This document shows, piece after piece, positions 36,581 to 44,610 of a stretch of 64,000 bases of DNA (position 1 is the first letter of the stretch; every line of letters begins with the position of its first letter). The notes beneath the pieces were generated by a model. The model searched no databases. It was not told the origin of the DNA and worked only from the letters and a program-made list of their open reading frames with translations. The position numbers and the translations under genes were made by a program. Source of the DNA: Marispirochaeta sp. (GTDB lineage Bacteria > Spirochaetota > Spirochaetia > JC444 > Marispirochaetaceae); contig NZ_OY764209.1 in the NCBI RefSeq assembly GCF_963668165.1, forward strand, positions 1,426,001 to 1,490,000. Reading direction: 5' to 3'.

Positions 36581-38557
36581 ATGGCAAAGATTCTGTATGT
36601 CGTCCCATCCGAGAAGCTGAAACGGGATTTGTCCCGGTCAATCCTTGAGCATCGCAGGTATTATAACCTTATTTATCCGAAGCGGGAGTACATCGATGTT
36701 GATGTGACCATACGTACCAGCGCCGATTTGGTCGACTACGAGGAGTGTAATGCTGATGTAATCGTGGCCCGCGGACTGCTGGCGACAATATTAAAAAAAA
36801 TGCATCCCTCGATTCCAGTGGTCGAGGCACCGGTAACCATGACGGATATAATGGGTGCAGTGATGGACCTGCAGAAAACGGGTGCGGAGAAGGTCCCGAT
36901 AGCCCTGATCGGACTGGGAATGGTTTTTCATCAGGTAAAGGCGGTGGAGGAACTCCTGGATGTTGAGCTTGTTACTATTGATTATCTGCATCAGCCTAGG
37001 TCCCCGGATATCATTAAGGAGCTGCTTGATGAAGCGGTATCCCGGGGGTTCAGGGCATTTGCAGGAGGGGCCACTCTGGTTCGGCATGCAGTGGAACGCG
37101 GGTATCTGGCGGCCTTTGTGGACAGCGGGGACGAGTCCAAATGGCTGGCTCTGAATGAGGCCCAGCATATAGCAGCAACCCGGCGCAGGGAACGGGAACG
37201 TTCCGTCAGATACGAGACAATCCTGAACCATTCCCTGGAGGGTATCATTACCACCGACACCGAGAAGAGGATTATCCAGATAAACTCAGCCGCCGGCAGA
37301 ATCCTTGGAGTAGATCCGGCTGATGCCGGAGGCATACGTATAGAGAAGCTGATCCCGGAACCCAAGTTCATGTTCCTCCTGGGTAAAGACCGGGATTATG
37401 TTAATGAAATATTCAAGCTTGGAAGAAAACGGATTGTCCTGAACAAGGTGTCCGCTTCCCTGGGAAAGGAGAATATCGGCAGTGTTATAACCTTTCAGGA
37501 TGCCAGTAATGTGCAGTCCGCGGAAATCAAGATTCGCAGCGAACTGCACCGCCGGGGGCTTGTAGCCAAATACAGTTTTGCTGATATAATCGGAGCGAGC
37601 CTCGTCCTGGAACGCGCCATCGAGACTGCCCGTACCTTTGCCAGGGTCCCTTCGAATGTTCTTCTCGTCGGCGAGACTGGGACCGGCAAGGAGCTTTTTG
37701 CCCAGAGTATGCACATAGAGAGTCCCCGTAAAGATGCACCCTTTGTGGCGGTAAACTGTGCCGCCATTCCTGAAAACCTGATGGAAAGCGAGTTCTTTGG
37801 CTATAAGGGAGGGGCTTTCACTGGCGCATCAAAGGAGGGGCGCATGGGCTTCTTCGAACTGGCCCACGGGGGAACAATCTTTCTGGACGAGGTATCCGAG
37901 ATCCCCCTGAAACTCCAGAGCAAGCTGCTGCGGGTCATACAGGAAGGCGAGATAATGCGCATCGGCCATGACAAGATTATTCCGGTAAATGTCCGCATTA
38001 TCTGTGCCTCCAACCGGGACCTGAAGCCCCTGGTACGGGAAGGGCTGTTTCGGGAAGACTTGTTTTACCGGCTGGCAGTTCTGCAGCTTCGGCTGCCTCC
38101 CTTACGAGAACGGGGGGAGGATATTATCCTGCTGGCAAGACATTTTGTCGGACAGTACTCATCGATCTTTGCGAACCGTTCCGTCGGCCTTTCCCCGCAG
38201 GCCAAAAGACGGTTAATGGAGTACCCTTGGGACGGGAACATCCGGGAGCTCCGGAATATCTGCGAACAGCTGGTGGTGCTGAATAAGTCAGGCAGCATTG
38301 GCCCGAAAGAGGTCGCTACCCTGCTTGCACTCGAAATGACCGGTCCAGTCTCTCTTCCGCAGGTGAAAACACGCGGGGCCAGTGGACCGGCGAAGGGTAT
38401 TCTTCAGGAGGTGGAACGGGACCTGATTATCTCGAGTCTTGAGAAGAATGACTTCAATAAAACCCGGACTGCCAGAACCCTGGGAATGAACCGCTCGACC
38501 CTGTGGCGTAAGATGAAAGAGTACGGTATCAGCTGCGACATGGTCATAGAACGATAG
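36581..38557 (+). CDS. Sigma-54-dependent activator with PrpR-type sensor domain
   Basis: This 658-residue regulator has three parts. Residues 1-190 form a PrpR_N-type sensory domain (ILYVVPSEKLKRDL, then AFAGGATLVRHAVERG), and about 205-320 a PAS domain (ILNHSLEGIITTDTEKRI). About 335-570 is the sigma-54 AAA+ domain, with Walker A GETGTGKE, the sigma-54 contact loop GAFTGA, Walker B FLDEVSEIP and the arginine-finger region. A Fis-type HTH ends the protein (NKTRTARTLGMNRSTLWRKM). PrpR_N domains sense small organic acids or their phosphates or CoA esters. I start at ATG 36581, which has GGGAGG 4 nt upstream. It is divergent from the TTT operon and very probably activates it. Confidence 0.93.
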   Translation: MAKILYVVPSEKLKRDLSRSILEHRRYYNLIYPKREYIDVDVTIRTSADLVDYEECNADVIVARGLLATILKKMHPSIPVVEAPVTMTDIMGAVMDLQKTGAEKVPIALIGLGMVFHQVKAVEELLDVELVTIDYLHQPRSPDIIKELLDEAVSRGFRAFAGGATLVRHAVERGYLAAFVDSGDESKWLALNEAQHIAATRRRERERSVRYETILNHSLEGIITTDTEKRIIQINSAAGRILGVDPADAGGIRIEKLIPEPKFMFLLGKDRDYVNEIFKLGRKRIVLNKVSASLGKENIGSVITFQDASNVQSAEIKIRSELHRRGLVAKYSFADIIGASLVLERAIETARTFARVPSNVLLVGETGTGKELFAQSMHIESPRKDAPFVAVNCAAIPENLMESEFFGYKGGAFTGASKEGRMGFFELAHGGTIFLDEVSEIPLKLQSKLLRVIQEGEIMRIGHDKIIPVNVRIICASNRDLKPLVREGLFREDLFYRLAVLQLRLPPLRERGEDIILLARHFVGQYSSIFANRSVGLSPQAKRRLMEYPWDGNIRELRNICEQLVVLNKSGSIGPKEVATLLALEMTGPVSLPQVKTRGASGPAKGILQEVERDLIISSLEKNDFNKTRTARTLGMNRSTLWRKMKEYGISCDMVIER

Positions 38558-38569
38558 ATCTCTCCCTGA

Positions 38570-39490
38570 TTACCCCGCGGTTTTCCTCTCCTTGAGCCGT
38601 GTAACCGAATAAGCCCCTCCGATCAGGAGCAGCCCGCCGAAGATCTGCATCAGGCTCAGACGCTCCCGGAAGACCAGAAACGAAAACACCGCGGCAAAAA
38701 AGGGACGTGTCAGCTGGAGTATATTGGAGAGGGAAACCCCCAGATGGGGTACGGAGCGGTAAAAGAGGGAGTGCCCCAGGCCGATTCCGATAAGACCGGA
38801 GAGAATCATGACGGTCCACATGCTCAAGGAGGCCTGGAACTGCACCTGGGGACCCTGAATCAGCAGATGACTTACAAAGAAGAGGGGTGTTACAAAGGTG
38901 AAAACCGCAGCGTTTACAAAGTAGGGAGAGAATCCGGGGAGCCATGCCCGAACCATGGTGGTTAGACCCGCCCAGGAGAGGGCTGCCACCAGTACCAGGA
39001 CCACTCCGGCAAGGGGCGCGCTACTTCCTCCGGAACCCGGTGAAACCGTAAGAAGTACGCCGACTACCGCGGTGATCAGTCCTATGTAAAAGAGGGGACG
39101 CTTCAACAGGGACCTTTCGTCGACAAAAAAGAGGAAGCCCAGAAGCACGCTGAAAATGGCCGCAGACTGGTAGATCAGCATGGCAAGACCCGGGTAAATG
39201 ATGTACAGCGCCCCGGTATAGGCGGCCTGAAATCCGAAGTTCATCAGGGCGATAAGGGCCATTCTGGGGAGCAGATGGGCCAGATTTGCGCCCACATGTC
39301 TGCGCTCCTCCATGGGCGCGGCGGAAAAAAAGAGGGGCCACAAAACCATGAGTGAGGCCAGGTAGCGGGCGAAGGACTGGAACATCACGGGAAATCCGGC
39401 ACTTACATAGCGGATCATCACCGAGGTAGAGGCCCAGACCACCGAAGCGCTGAGATTGAGTATGATTGCCCTGCGATAGGATGACTGCAC
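38570..39490 (-). CDS. EamA/DMT family transporter
   Basis: This 306-residue membrane protein has ten helices in two EamA repeats, from LNLSASVVWASTSVMIRYV to LSNILQLTRPFFAAVFSFLVF and LLLIGGAYSVTRLKE at the end. Such proteins export metabolites; the substrate is unknown. I start at GTG 39490, because AGGAG sits 7 nt upstream; the longer open frame to 39577 has no such site and is not hydrophobic. It converges on the sigma-54 activator gene (12 bp apart) and is divergent from the HpcH/HpaI-type aldolase gene. Confidence 0.88.
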   Translation of the reverse strand: MQSSYRRAIILNLSASVVWASTSVMIRYVSAGFPVMFQSFARYLASLMVLWPLFFSAAPMEERRHVGANLAHLLPRMALIALMNFGFQAAYTGALYIIYPGLAMLIYQSAAIFSVLLGFLFFVDERSLLKRPLFYIGLITAVVGVLLTVSPGSGGSSAPLAGVVLVLVAALSWAGLTTMVRAWLPGFSPYFVNAAVFTFVTPLFFVSHLLIQGPQVQFQASLSMWTVMILSGLIGIGLGHSLFYRSVPHLGVSLSNILQLTRPFFAAVFSFLVFRERLSLMQIFGGLLLIGGAYSVTRLKERKTAG

Positions 39491-39577
39491 TGTGCTGCTC
39501 CTGTTAAAAATGGATGATGCGTGATAGAAGCAGAATTTAGCATAAAATGCATAAAAGTGTTTAGCCAAAGCGGGCAC

Positions 39578-39617
39578 AATCGTGTATGATAACAGACAGA
39601 TTGTACACGATTATACT
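39578..39617 (+). promoter_or_regulatory. Inverted repeat and -10 box upstream of the aldolase gene
   Basis: AATCGTGTA (39578-39586) and TACACGATT (39604-39612) are perfect 9-bp inverted copies 17 bases apart. A -10 box TATACT (39612-39617), with ATAACA as a weak -35 17 bases before it, overlaps the right arm. A dimeric regulator bound there would occlude the promoter. Confidence 0.6.
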
Positions 39618-39638
39618 GCTTTGAAGGAGTTATCAGCA

Positions 39639-40385
39639 ATGAAAAATCAGCTAAAGAGAACATTGGCCTCCGGCAAGCATGCCCTGGGCGCCTGGGTTAC
39701 GATACCGAGTCCGGATGTTTCCGAAGCCATGTCTACCCTGGATCTCGACTGGCTGCTTTTTGACCTGGAGCATTCCGGTTTGAACGAACAGTACGCCCAG
39801 GTCCTGATGCAGGGAATGCGGGGTGACCGCGTAACCCCCCTTATCCGGGTTGCCTGGAATGATCCGGTACTGATAAAAAAAGCCCTGGATATCGGGGCCC
39901 ACGGGGTCATCGTTCCCATGGTAAATACGAGAAAAGACGCCCTCAAGGCGGTGCAGGCCTGTACCTATCCGCCCAAGGGAATCCGGGGCTGCGGTCCCAA
40001 GCGTCCCTGGATCTACGATCCGGAGTATACTGATACCGCGGATGAAGAGGTCCTGATGATCCCCCAGATCGAGACCCTGGAGGCGGTGAACAACGCGGAT
40101 GAGATCTTCTCCGTGGAGGGGGTGGATGTCTGCTTTGTGGGTCCCTTTGACCTGTCGGTCTCCATGGGCTTCAGGGGAAAACAGGAGGATCCGGAATTTC
40201 AGGCGGTGGTGGACAAGGTACTGTTGGCGGCGAAGCGCCACAACGTGGTGCCTGGAATGTGGCTCGGCGCCGGGCGGCCGGTTACCGAACGTCTCAAGGC
40301 CGGCTGGAAGTTTATCTCCATCGGACTGGATCTGAACCTGCTGGTGGACGGGACGAAGGCGGCCTTGAAAAAAGCGCTGGATTAA
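39639..40385 (+). CDS. HpcH/HpaI family aldolase (2-keto-3-deoxy acid aldolase type)
   Basis: This 248-residue class II aldolase has the family layout: LGAWVTIPSPDVSEAM near residue 14, LLFDLEHSGLNEQ near 33, PLIRVAWNDPVLIKKALDIGAHGVIVPMV (in two blocks, with the barrel strand before the metal site), PPKGIRGCGPKR, the metal ligands in IPQIETLEAV and VGPFDLSVSMG. These enzymes cleave 2-keto-3-deoxy sugar acids or 4-hydroxy-2-oxo acids to pyruvate plus an aldehyde with a divalent metal. ATG 39639 has AAGGAG nine nt upstream. A methyltransferase gene follows within 12 bp. It may belong to the carboxylate metabolism of the neighbouring TTT operon, but has its own operator-like control. Confidence 0.92.
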   Translation: MKNQLKRTLASGKHALGAWVTIPSPDVSEAMSTLDLDWLLFDLEHSGLNEQYAQVLMQGMRGDRVTPLIRVAWNDPVLIKKALDIGAHGVIVPMVNTRKDALKAVQACTYPPKGIRGCGPKRPWIYDPEYTDTADEEVLMIPQIETLEAVNNADEIFSVEGVDVCFVGPFDLSVSMGFRGKQEDPEFQAVVDKVLLAAKRHNVVPGMWLGAGRPVTERLKAGWKFISIGLDLNLLVDGTKAALKKALD

Positions 40386-40396
40386 AGGGAGGAACC

Positions 40397-41002
40397 ATGA
40401 GCAGGGAGCGCTGGAATGAACGATACCGGGAAAGGTCTTCAAAAAACCTTTCTCCGCCTAATGTGCATCTTGAAAAACTCGCCGCCGATCTTGAGCCCGG
40501 CACAGCCCTGGACCTGGCTGCCGGAGACGGGAGAAACGCCCTCTTTCTTTCGCGGAAAGCCTGGAAGGTTACGGCTGTAGATTTTTCGGAAGCCGGAATT
40601 GAGCGGGGCAGGGCTTTTGCCGAAGATGAGGGTCTTTCCGTTGACTGGCTGGTCCGGGATCTGAACGAATATGTTCCACCCCGGAAGAGCTTTGATCTTG
40701 TATGTCTATTCTATCTGCATATCCCTGAGAATCAGCTCGCAGGTGTCCTGAAAAAAGCTGCCGCCGCCGTTAAACCCGGCGGCAGCCTGCTGATCGTCGG
40801 TCATGACCGAACTAACATCACCCAGGGTGCGGGGGGACCGCAGAACCCGGATATTCTGTATACGACGGAAGAGATCTCCGCTCTGCTGCCGGGCATGTCA
40901 GTCGGCTATGCGAACAGAGAGAGTTGTCCCGCCGATCATGGAGGACTACCCCCCGGGACTGTTCAGATCGACTGCGTTGTACGGGCTACTTGCCCCCTTT
41001 AA
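40397..41002 (+). CDS. Class I SAM-dependent methyltransferase (TehB-like)
   Basis: This 201-residue protein starts MSRERWNERYRERSSKN and has motif I ALDLAAGDGRNALFLS near residue 37, the acidic AVDFSEAGIERGR, a VCLFYLHIP motif IV and KPGGSLLIVGHDRTN. This outline is typical of TehB/UbiE-like small-molecule methyltransferases; I cannot name the substrate. AGGGAGG lies just before ATG 40397. It follows the HpcH/HpaI-type aldolase by 12 bp in the same transcript, and its end overlaps the convergent SHOCT gene by 17 bp. Confidence 0.85.
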   Translation: MSRERWNERYRERSSKNLSPPNVHLEKLAADLEPGTALDLAAGDGRNALFLSRKAWKVTAVDFSEAGIERGRAFAEDEGLSVDWLVRDLNEYVPPRKSFDLVCLFYLHIPENQLAGVLKKAAAAVKPGGSLLIVGHDRTNITQGAGGPQNPDILYTTEEISALLPGMSVGYANRESCPADHGGLPPGTVQIDCVVRATCPL

Positions 41003-41252
41003 GGATGTTCCGCTTTTCCAGGTACTCTTCGCGGCTTATTTCTCCGTTAACATAGCGCTTTTGCAGAGTTTCCAGGGGAGACTCTCCGCCTGCGCTGTTT
41101 CCGGACCGCAGGGGACCGTTGTTTCTAAAAAGAAAATAGGCGACGACTAATAAAAGAATAAGTCCGATACCCATGGTTATAATACCTCCGTAGGGAAAAT
41201 TGCCGAAAGGGAAGAATCCGTTGCAGAATCCGTTTCCATATCCGTACATCAT
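40986..41252 (-). CDS. Small membrane protein with SHOCT domain
   Basis: This 88-residue protein has a Gly/Phe/Tyr-rich N-terminus, one membrane helix (IGLILLLVVAYFLF, about residues 28-45) and a C-terminal SHOCT motif (LQKRYVNGEISREEYLEKR). The SHOCT domain is a short oligomerisation or interaction module of unknown role. AGGAGG lies upstream of ATG 41252. It stands next to other small membrane genes on the same strand. Confidence 0.88.
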   Translation of the reverse strand: MMYGYGNGFCNGFFPFGNFPYGGIITMGIGLILLLVVAYFLFRNNGPLRSGNSAGGESPLETLQKRYVNGEISREEYLEKRNILKGGK

Positions 41253-41353
41253 GGTTGTAACCTCCTGTGGTTATTTCTTACAATTAAGATAATAAATCAG
41301 AGATGTGAATAAATTGTGAAGCCGGAGGATTTTTTACTGCGAAAGCAGGTTTC

Positions 41354-41704
41354 CTACAACTCAATATGGAAATACCGCAGAATGCTGGTCAGCAGAATAT
41401 AACTAAGCGCGGTGATTCCGCAGGCAATGCTTATGCCGAGCCAGAAGGGAATGTTCCTGCGTAGCAAAAGGGGTAAAACTATGAAAAAAAGGAGAGAGGG
41501 CAGCACCAGCCAAAAAATGGATGATGAGAAGGCTGCAATCCTTTGAGATTCTACCTTCTCAACCCGCATCCAGATCAGGGCAAGCAGGGAGGTCAGCGGG
41601 AGGGACGCAATAAGTGCCCCGAGAAGGGAGCTTCTTTTAGCAATTTCCGAAACCAGAACAACAATCAGCGCCGAAATAAGTAGTTTTACCAGGTAATACG
41701 CCAT
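41354..41704 (-). CDS. DUF3147 family membrane protein
   Basis: This 116-residue protein has four membrane helices. It carries SEIAKRSSLLGALIASLPLTS near residue 19, the family's most conserved stretch, followed by LALIWMRVE and FWLVLPSLLFFIVLPLLL. The function is unknown. It is 27 bp downstream of another small membrane-protein gene on the same strand. Confidence 0.85.
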   Translation of the reverse strand: MAYYLVKLLISALIVVLVSEIAKRSSLLGALIASLPLTSLLALIWMRVEKVESQRIAAFSSSIFWLVLPSLLFFIVLPLLLRRNIPFWLGISIACGITALSYILLTSILRYFHIEL

Positions 41705-41731
41705 TTTGCAGTCATTCTCCGTTATGCATTC

Positions 41732-42112
41732 TCAGCGTGAAATATCCACCATATCGTAAAAAATGACAGCCAATAGTCCTGTCCAGCCGACAAAATGGAA
41801 CAGGGCGTTTCCTATGGGATCCAGACTTGATTCAATAGTATTAAGCACGGCACTTATAAGAAAAACACTGCTGATGAGCATGAGAACCCCAAGAACATGG
41901 GAGGCGATGTACATAATGCGGTTATCCTGCTCCCGGTAACTGACGGAAATCCATAGCTGCATTAATGTCGCCCAGATCACCGGAATGGCGACGAAGAACA
42001 GCAGCAGGTTGTTTTCCGAGGGGAGCTGAAAATCGAGACAGAACTCAAAGTACCAGACTCCGAATACAGCAATGGTCATATCCCGAATAAAAATAAACAG
42101 GGTCTTATTCAT
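41732..42112 (-). CDS. Small membrane protein of unknown function
   Basis: This 126-residue protein has three or four predicted membrane helices (MTIAVFGVWYFEF, LLLFFVAIPVIWATLMQLWI, ASHVLGVLMLISSVFLI and a C-terminal one). I recognise no family. The ATG has no Shine-Dalgarno sequence and lies 9 nt after a TATAGT, but the matching -35 (TTTCCG) is poor. It probably shares a transcript with the DUF3147 gene. Confidence 0.6.
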   Translation of the reverse strand: MNKTLFIFIRDMTIAVFGVWYFEFCLDFQLPSENNLLLFFVAIPVIWATLMQLWISVSYREQDNRIMYIASHVLGVLMLISSVFLISAVLNTIESSLDPIGNALFHFVGWTGLLAVIFYDMVDISR

Positions 42113-42206
42113 GGTGGTTTTACTATACGCGGATCACTGTCATTCGGAAAGGGTGGGAAAAGCCAGATATAGTGAAAGATAATACACGAAAAATTATTCA
42201 GGAATG

Positions 42207-42235
42207 TAGACACGTGTAAAGAACTTCACTATACT
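42207..42235 (+). promoter_or_regulatory. Promoter of the winged-helix gene
   Basis: TAGACA (42207-42212), a 17-nt spacer and TATACT (42230-42235) lie 28 nt upstream of ATG 42264, which has its own GAAGGAG ribosome-binding site. This gene therefore has a normal leader, unlike the leaderless set. Confidence 0.6.
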
Positions 42236-42263
42236 GATTAAGGTAAGCCTGAAGGAGTAGGAA

Positions 42264-42563
42264 ATGGAGCAGAACAAATCAGGATCATGGACTTTCTTGA
42301 CGAACCACTCACATGTACTGCTTTGTCTTCTGCGAAACCCATCGGTGCGTATTCGTGATATTGCCCGTGAAGTGAACATAACCGAGCGAGCTGTTCAGCG
42401 GATAATTGCGGATTTGGACGAGGCCGGTTATATTGAGCGGATACGGGATGGACGAAACAACACATACAAGGTTTTTACTGACCTTCACCTCAGGCACACT
42501 ATCGAGAAACACAGGAAGATATCTGATCTTGTAACGATGGTTTTCGGAGAAACACAGTACTAG
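42264..42563 (+). CDS. Winged-helix DNA-binding protein
   Basis: This 99-residue protein is nearly all winged HTH: LLCLLRNPSVRIRDIAREV, then NITERAVQRIIADLDEAGYI and a basic wing (RIRDGRNNTYKVF). It resembles the small MarR- or Lrp-type regulators. It sits 12 bp upstream of a broken DUF4914 gene in the same direction, an association that suggests autoregulation of that pair. GAAGGAG precedes the ATG. Confidence 0.85.
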   Translation: MEQNKSGSWTFLTNHSHVLLCLLRNPSVRIRDIAREVNITERAVQRIIADLDEAGYIERIRDGRNNTYKVFTDLHLRHTIEKHRKISDLVTMVFGETQY

Positions 42564-42575
42564 GAGTATCCTTCA

Positions 42576-43398
42576 GTGGACAAAAGATTTCTTGAGAACC
42601 TCAGGTTGCCCCGGGGGTAAAAGTCGCCTCCAGGATTGAAGAACTCGAATCCCTTGCATGCGGCGGGCCTGAGAACAGTGAGTGGAAGGTCAGCTATACC
42701 CTGCCTGATGGCGATGGCAGAGAGGTTCATGAGCTCGACATAATGCGGGTCAAGAACGGGATCAGTGCGAATTATATCGATCCTTACATGCGCAGGCGGG
42801 ACCCCGACTGTATGTTCATTGCGGATGATAAACCTTCGGACAAACCGGGATTTGAGCAGCGCTTCGGATACTCCTTTGAGAAGCTCCGCAAAGAGACCTT
42901 TACCTGGCTGGCGGGACAGGAGCTGGCAGTATTTGCTTTTGAGATGGGACAGCCTGGAATCGGCGGCGAAGCGCTGGCAATCTGTCCCGCCAACGCCGGG
43001 TTTTTTGCCTTTGGTCTCGGTCTGCTGCAGGGGGTGGTGCATAAGCGCAGTGATTGCATGAGATATTCTCATTCAACCTGTATCCCGGGCCAAGTGCAAA
43101 AAAGGGAGTATGCGGAGCTCTGATAAACAAGGGAGTCGATGAGGACTGGGTAACCGCCCACTGCTCCACGGTTCAGGTAATAACCCCCTGCGATAATGTA
43201 GTAACCTTCATGCACGAAGGGGCTTCCGGGGGTGGCAAAAGCGAAATGCTGCAGCAGCCACATCGGTACCCCGACGGTCGGCTTCTACTGGGCAGAAATG
43301 TTATAAGCGGCGAGGAACGTTTTGTCGAGATTCAGCGGACCTGTGATCTGCACGCGGTGTGCGATGATATGGGACCGATCATGATCTGGAAGGGCTGA
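42576..43398 (+). pseudogene. Truncated and frameshifted DUF4914 gene
   Basis: From a GTG at 42576, behind TAGGAG, the frame reads DKRFLENLRL, breaks in a C4G5 run near 42612, and continues in another frame with ASRIEELESLACGG, YMRRRDPDCMFIADDKPSDK and PANAGFFAFG. Near 43040-43060 an internal piece of about 40 residues is missing and the frame changes again to HEIFSFNLYPGPSAKKG, VTAHCSTVQVITP and the P-loop HEGASGGGKSEM. Homology stops at about 43390 (LHAVCDDMG), where the gene is joined to a truncated ridA on the opposite strand. From memory DUF4914 proteins have about 600 residues, so roughly half is lost. Confidence 0.82.
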
Positions 43399-43399
43399 C

Positions 43400-43554
43400 A
43401 ATTGCCCCACCCCGCCGGGGACGATATTGCCGGTGGCCGGATCGATTCCCAGTTGACCGGTCGAAAATAACAGCGAATCGTTCATCTTGGCGTGTGAGAA
43501 CGGTCCGAAGGCGGGGGGGCCTTTCGGTGTGTTAAAGGCTTTTAATGTGCTCAT
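43400..43554 (-). pseudogene. 5' fragment of a RidA/YjgF family gene
   Basis: A good start (GGAGAGGAG before ATG 43554) leads into about 50 residues of RidA: GPFSHAKMNDSLLFSTGQLGIDP and TGNIVPGGVG. Then the family similarity ends and the open frame simply reads the reverse of the DUF4914 remnant to 43285. The catalytic Arg and the rest of the enamine/imine deaminase are missing. The SDR gene ends 40 bp upstream, so this was the second gene of that operon. Confidence 0.8.
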
Positions 43555-43594
43555 AGGTTTCTCCTCTCCGATATAATATGAAGCAGTCCAGGAT

Positions 43595-44368
43595 CTACGA
43601 AGTCTTGTGAATGATTCCCATTGTCGCCTGATTTGTCGGCGTTACGGTGACTTCGCAAATCTGGACATGCCCTGGGACGGACGCTGTATACAGGGCAATA
43701 TCCGCTATGTCTTCCGGCTTCAGGGCTTCGATACCCTGATAAACGGAGGCGGCCTTTTTTTCGTCCCCTTTGAATCGTATATTACTGAAGTTGGTTTCCA
43801 CCATTCCAGGTTGAATGTTGGTCACCCGTACAGGTTGGTCGACCACATCCATCCGCAAACCGTCGCTCAGGAACTTGACCGCCGCTTTGGTGGCGCAATA
43901 GACCGCACCACGGGGATAGGCGGCAATGCCCGCTGTGGAGCCGATGTTTATTACCTGACCGCCTCCGCGTTCGATTATGCCTGGAACAATCGTGCGGGTA
44001 AGATAAAGAAGTCCCTTTACATTGGTGTCGATCATGGCTTCCCAGTCGCTGATGTCTCCCTCCTGGAGTTTGTCCATCCCGAGGGCCAAACCGGCGTTGT
44101 TTATCAAAATATCAATGGATTTCCATTCCGGCGGAAGAGATTCAAGTTTTGTTTGCACCGCTTTACGGGATGTTACATCGAGTTCCAGAGGATGTACCTC
44201 CACGTGATACGTTTTTCCCAATTCATCGGCGAAAGTCTGCAGCGAGCTGATTTTGCGGGAGCTGATAATTATTCGTGCGCCATGGGCTGCGAAACTTTCG
44301 GCACAGGCACGACCGATGCCACTGCTCGCACCGCTTATAAATACTGTTTTGCCTTTGATCTGTTCCAT
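43595..44368 (-). CDS. Short-chain dehydrogenase/reductase (YdfG-like)
   Basis: This 257-residue SDR has the cofactor motif FISGASSGIGRACAESF near residue 9, ILINNAGLALG near residue 87, the catalytic Ser in INIGSTAGIAAYPRG and the YxxxK pair in AVYCATKAAVKFL near residue 152. The sequence is closest in outline to YdfG-type 3-hydroxy-acid dehydrogenases using NADP(H); an Arg in the ISSRK segment after the second strand fits NADP. ATG 44368 has AAAGGA upstream. It is divergent from a GntP-type gluconate permease gene, and the truncated ridA follows. Confidence 0.92.
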   Translation of the reverse strand: MEQIKGKTVFISGASSGIGRACAESFAAHGARIIISSRKISSLQTFADELGKTYHVEVHPLELDVTSRKAVQTKLESLPPEWKSIDILINNAGLALGMDKLQEGDISDWEAMIDTNVKGLLYLTRTIVPGIIERGGGQVINIGSTAGIAAYPRGAVYCATKAAVKFLSDGLRMDVVDQPVRVTNIQPGMVETNFSNIRFKGDEKKAASVYQGIEALKPEDIADIALYTASVPGHVQICEVTVTPTNQATMGIIHKTS

Positions 44369-44610
44369 AGTGTTTTGTCCTTTGTCGCGTATTTTGGTGT
44401 TGATGAAATTATATTCATGGCCCTGAACCATAAAATATGGGCATTATAAAAATAAAGCAAGCGCAACCTCGACAGGCGGCTTCAGGCTATTCAAATCGAT
44501 GTTGATGACCTCCGAAAAGACCTGTAACCCGGGATGCTCAGATCTTTCCTTGTATGCACAAAGAAATGGGTTTAGAATGATGATTAAGATCAATCTTATT
44601 GGAGGCAAAT

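Noticed and set aside
43285..43399. C-terminal half of the RidA open frame as a real protein segment
   Set aside because: It is the reverse complement of the DUF4914 remnant; RidA similarity ends at the junction.
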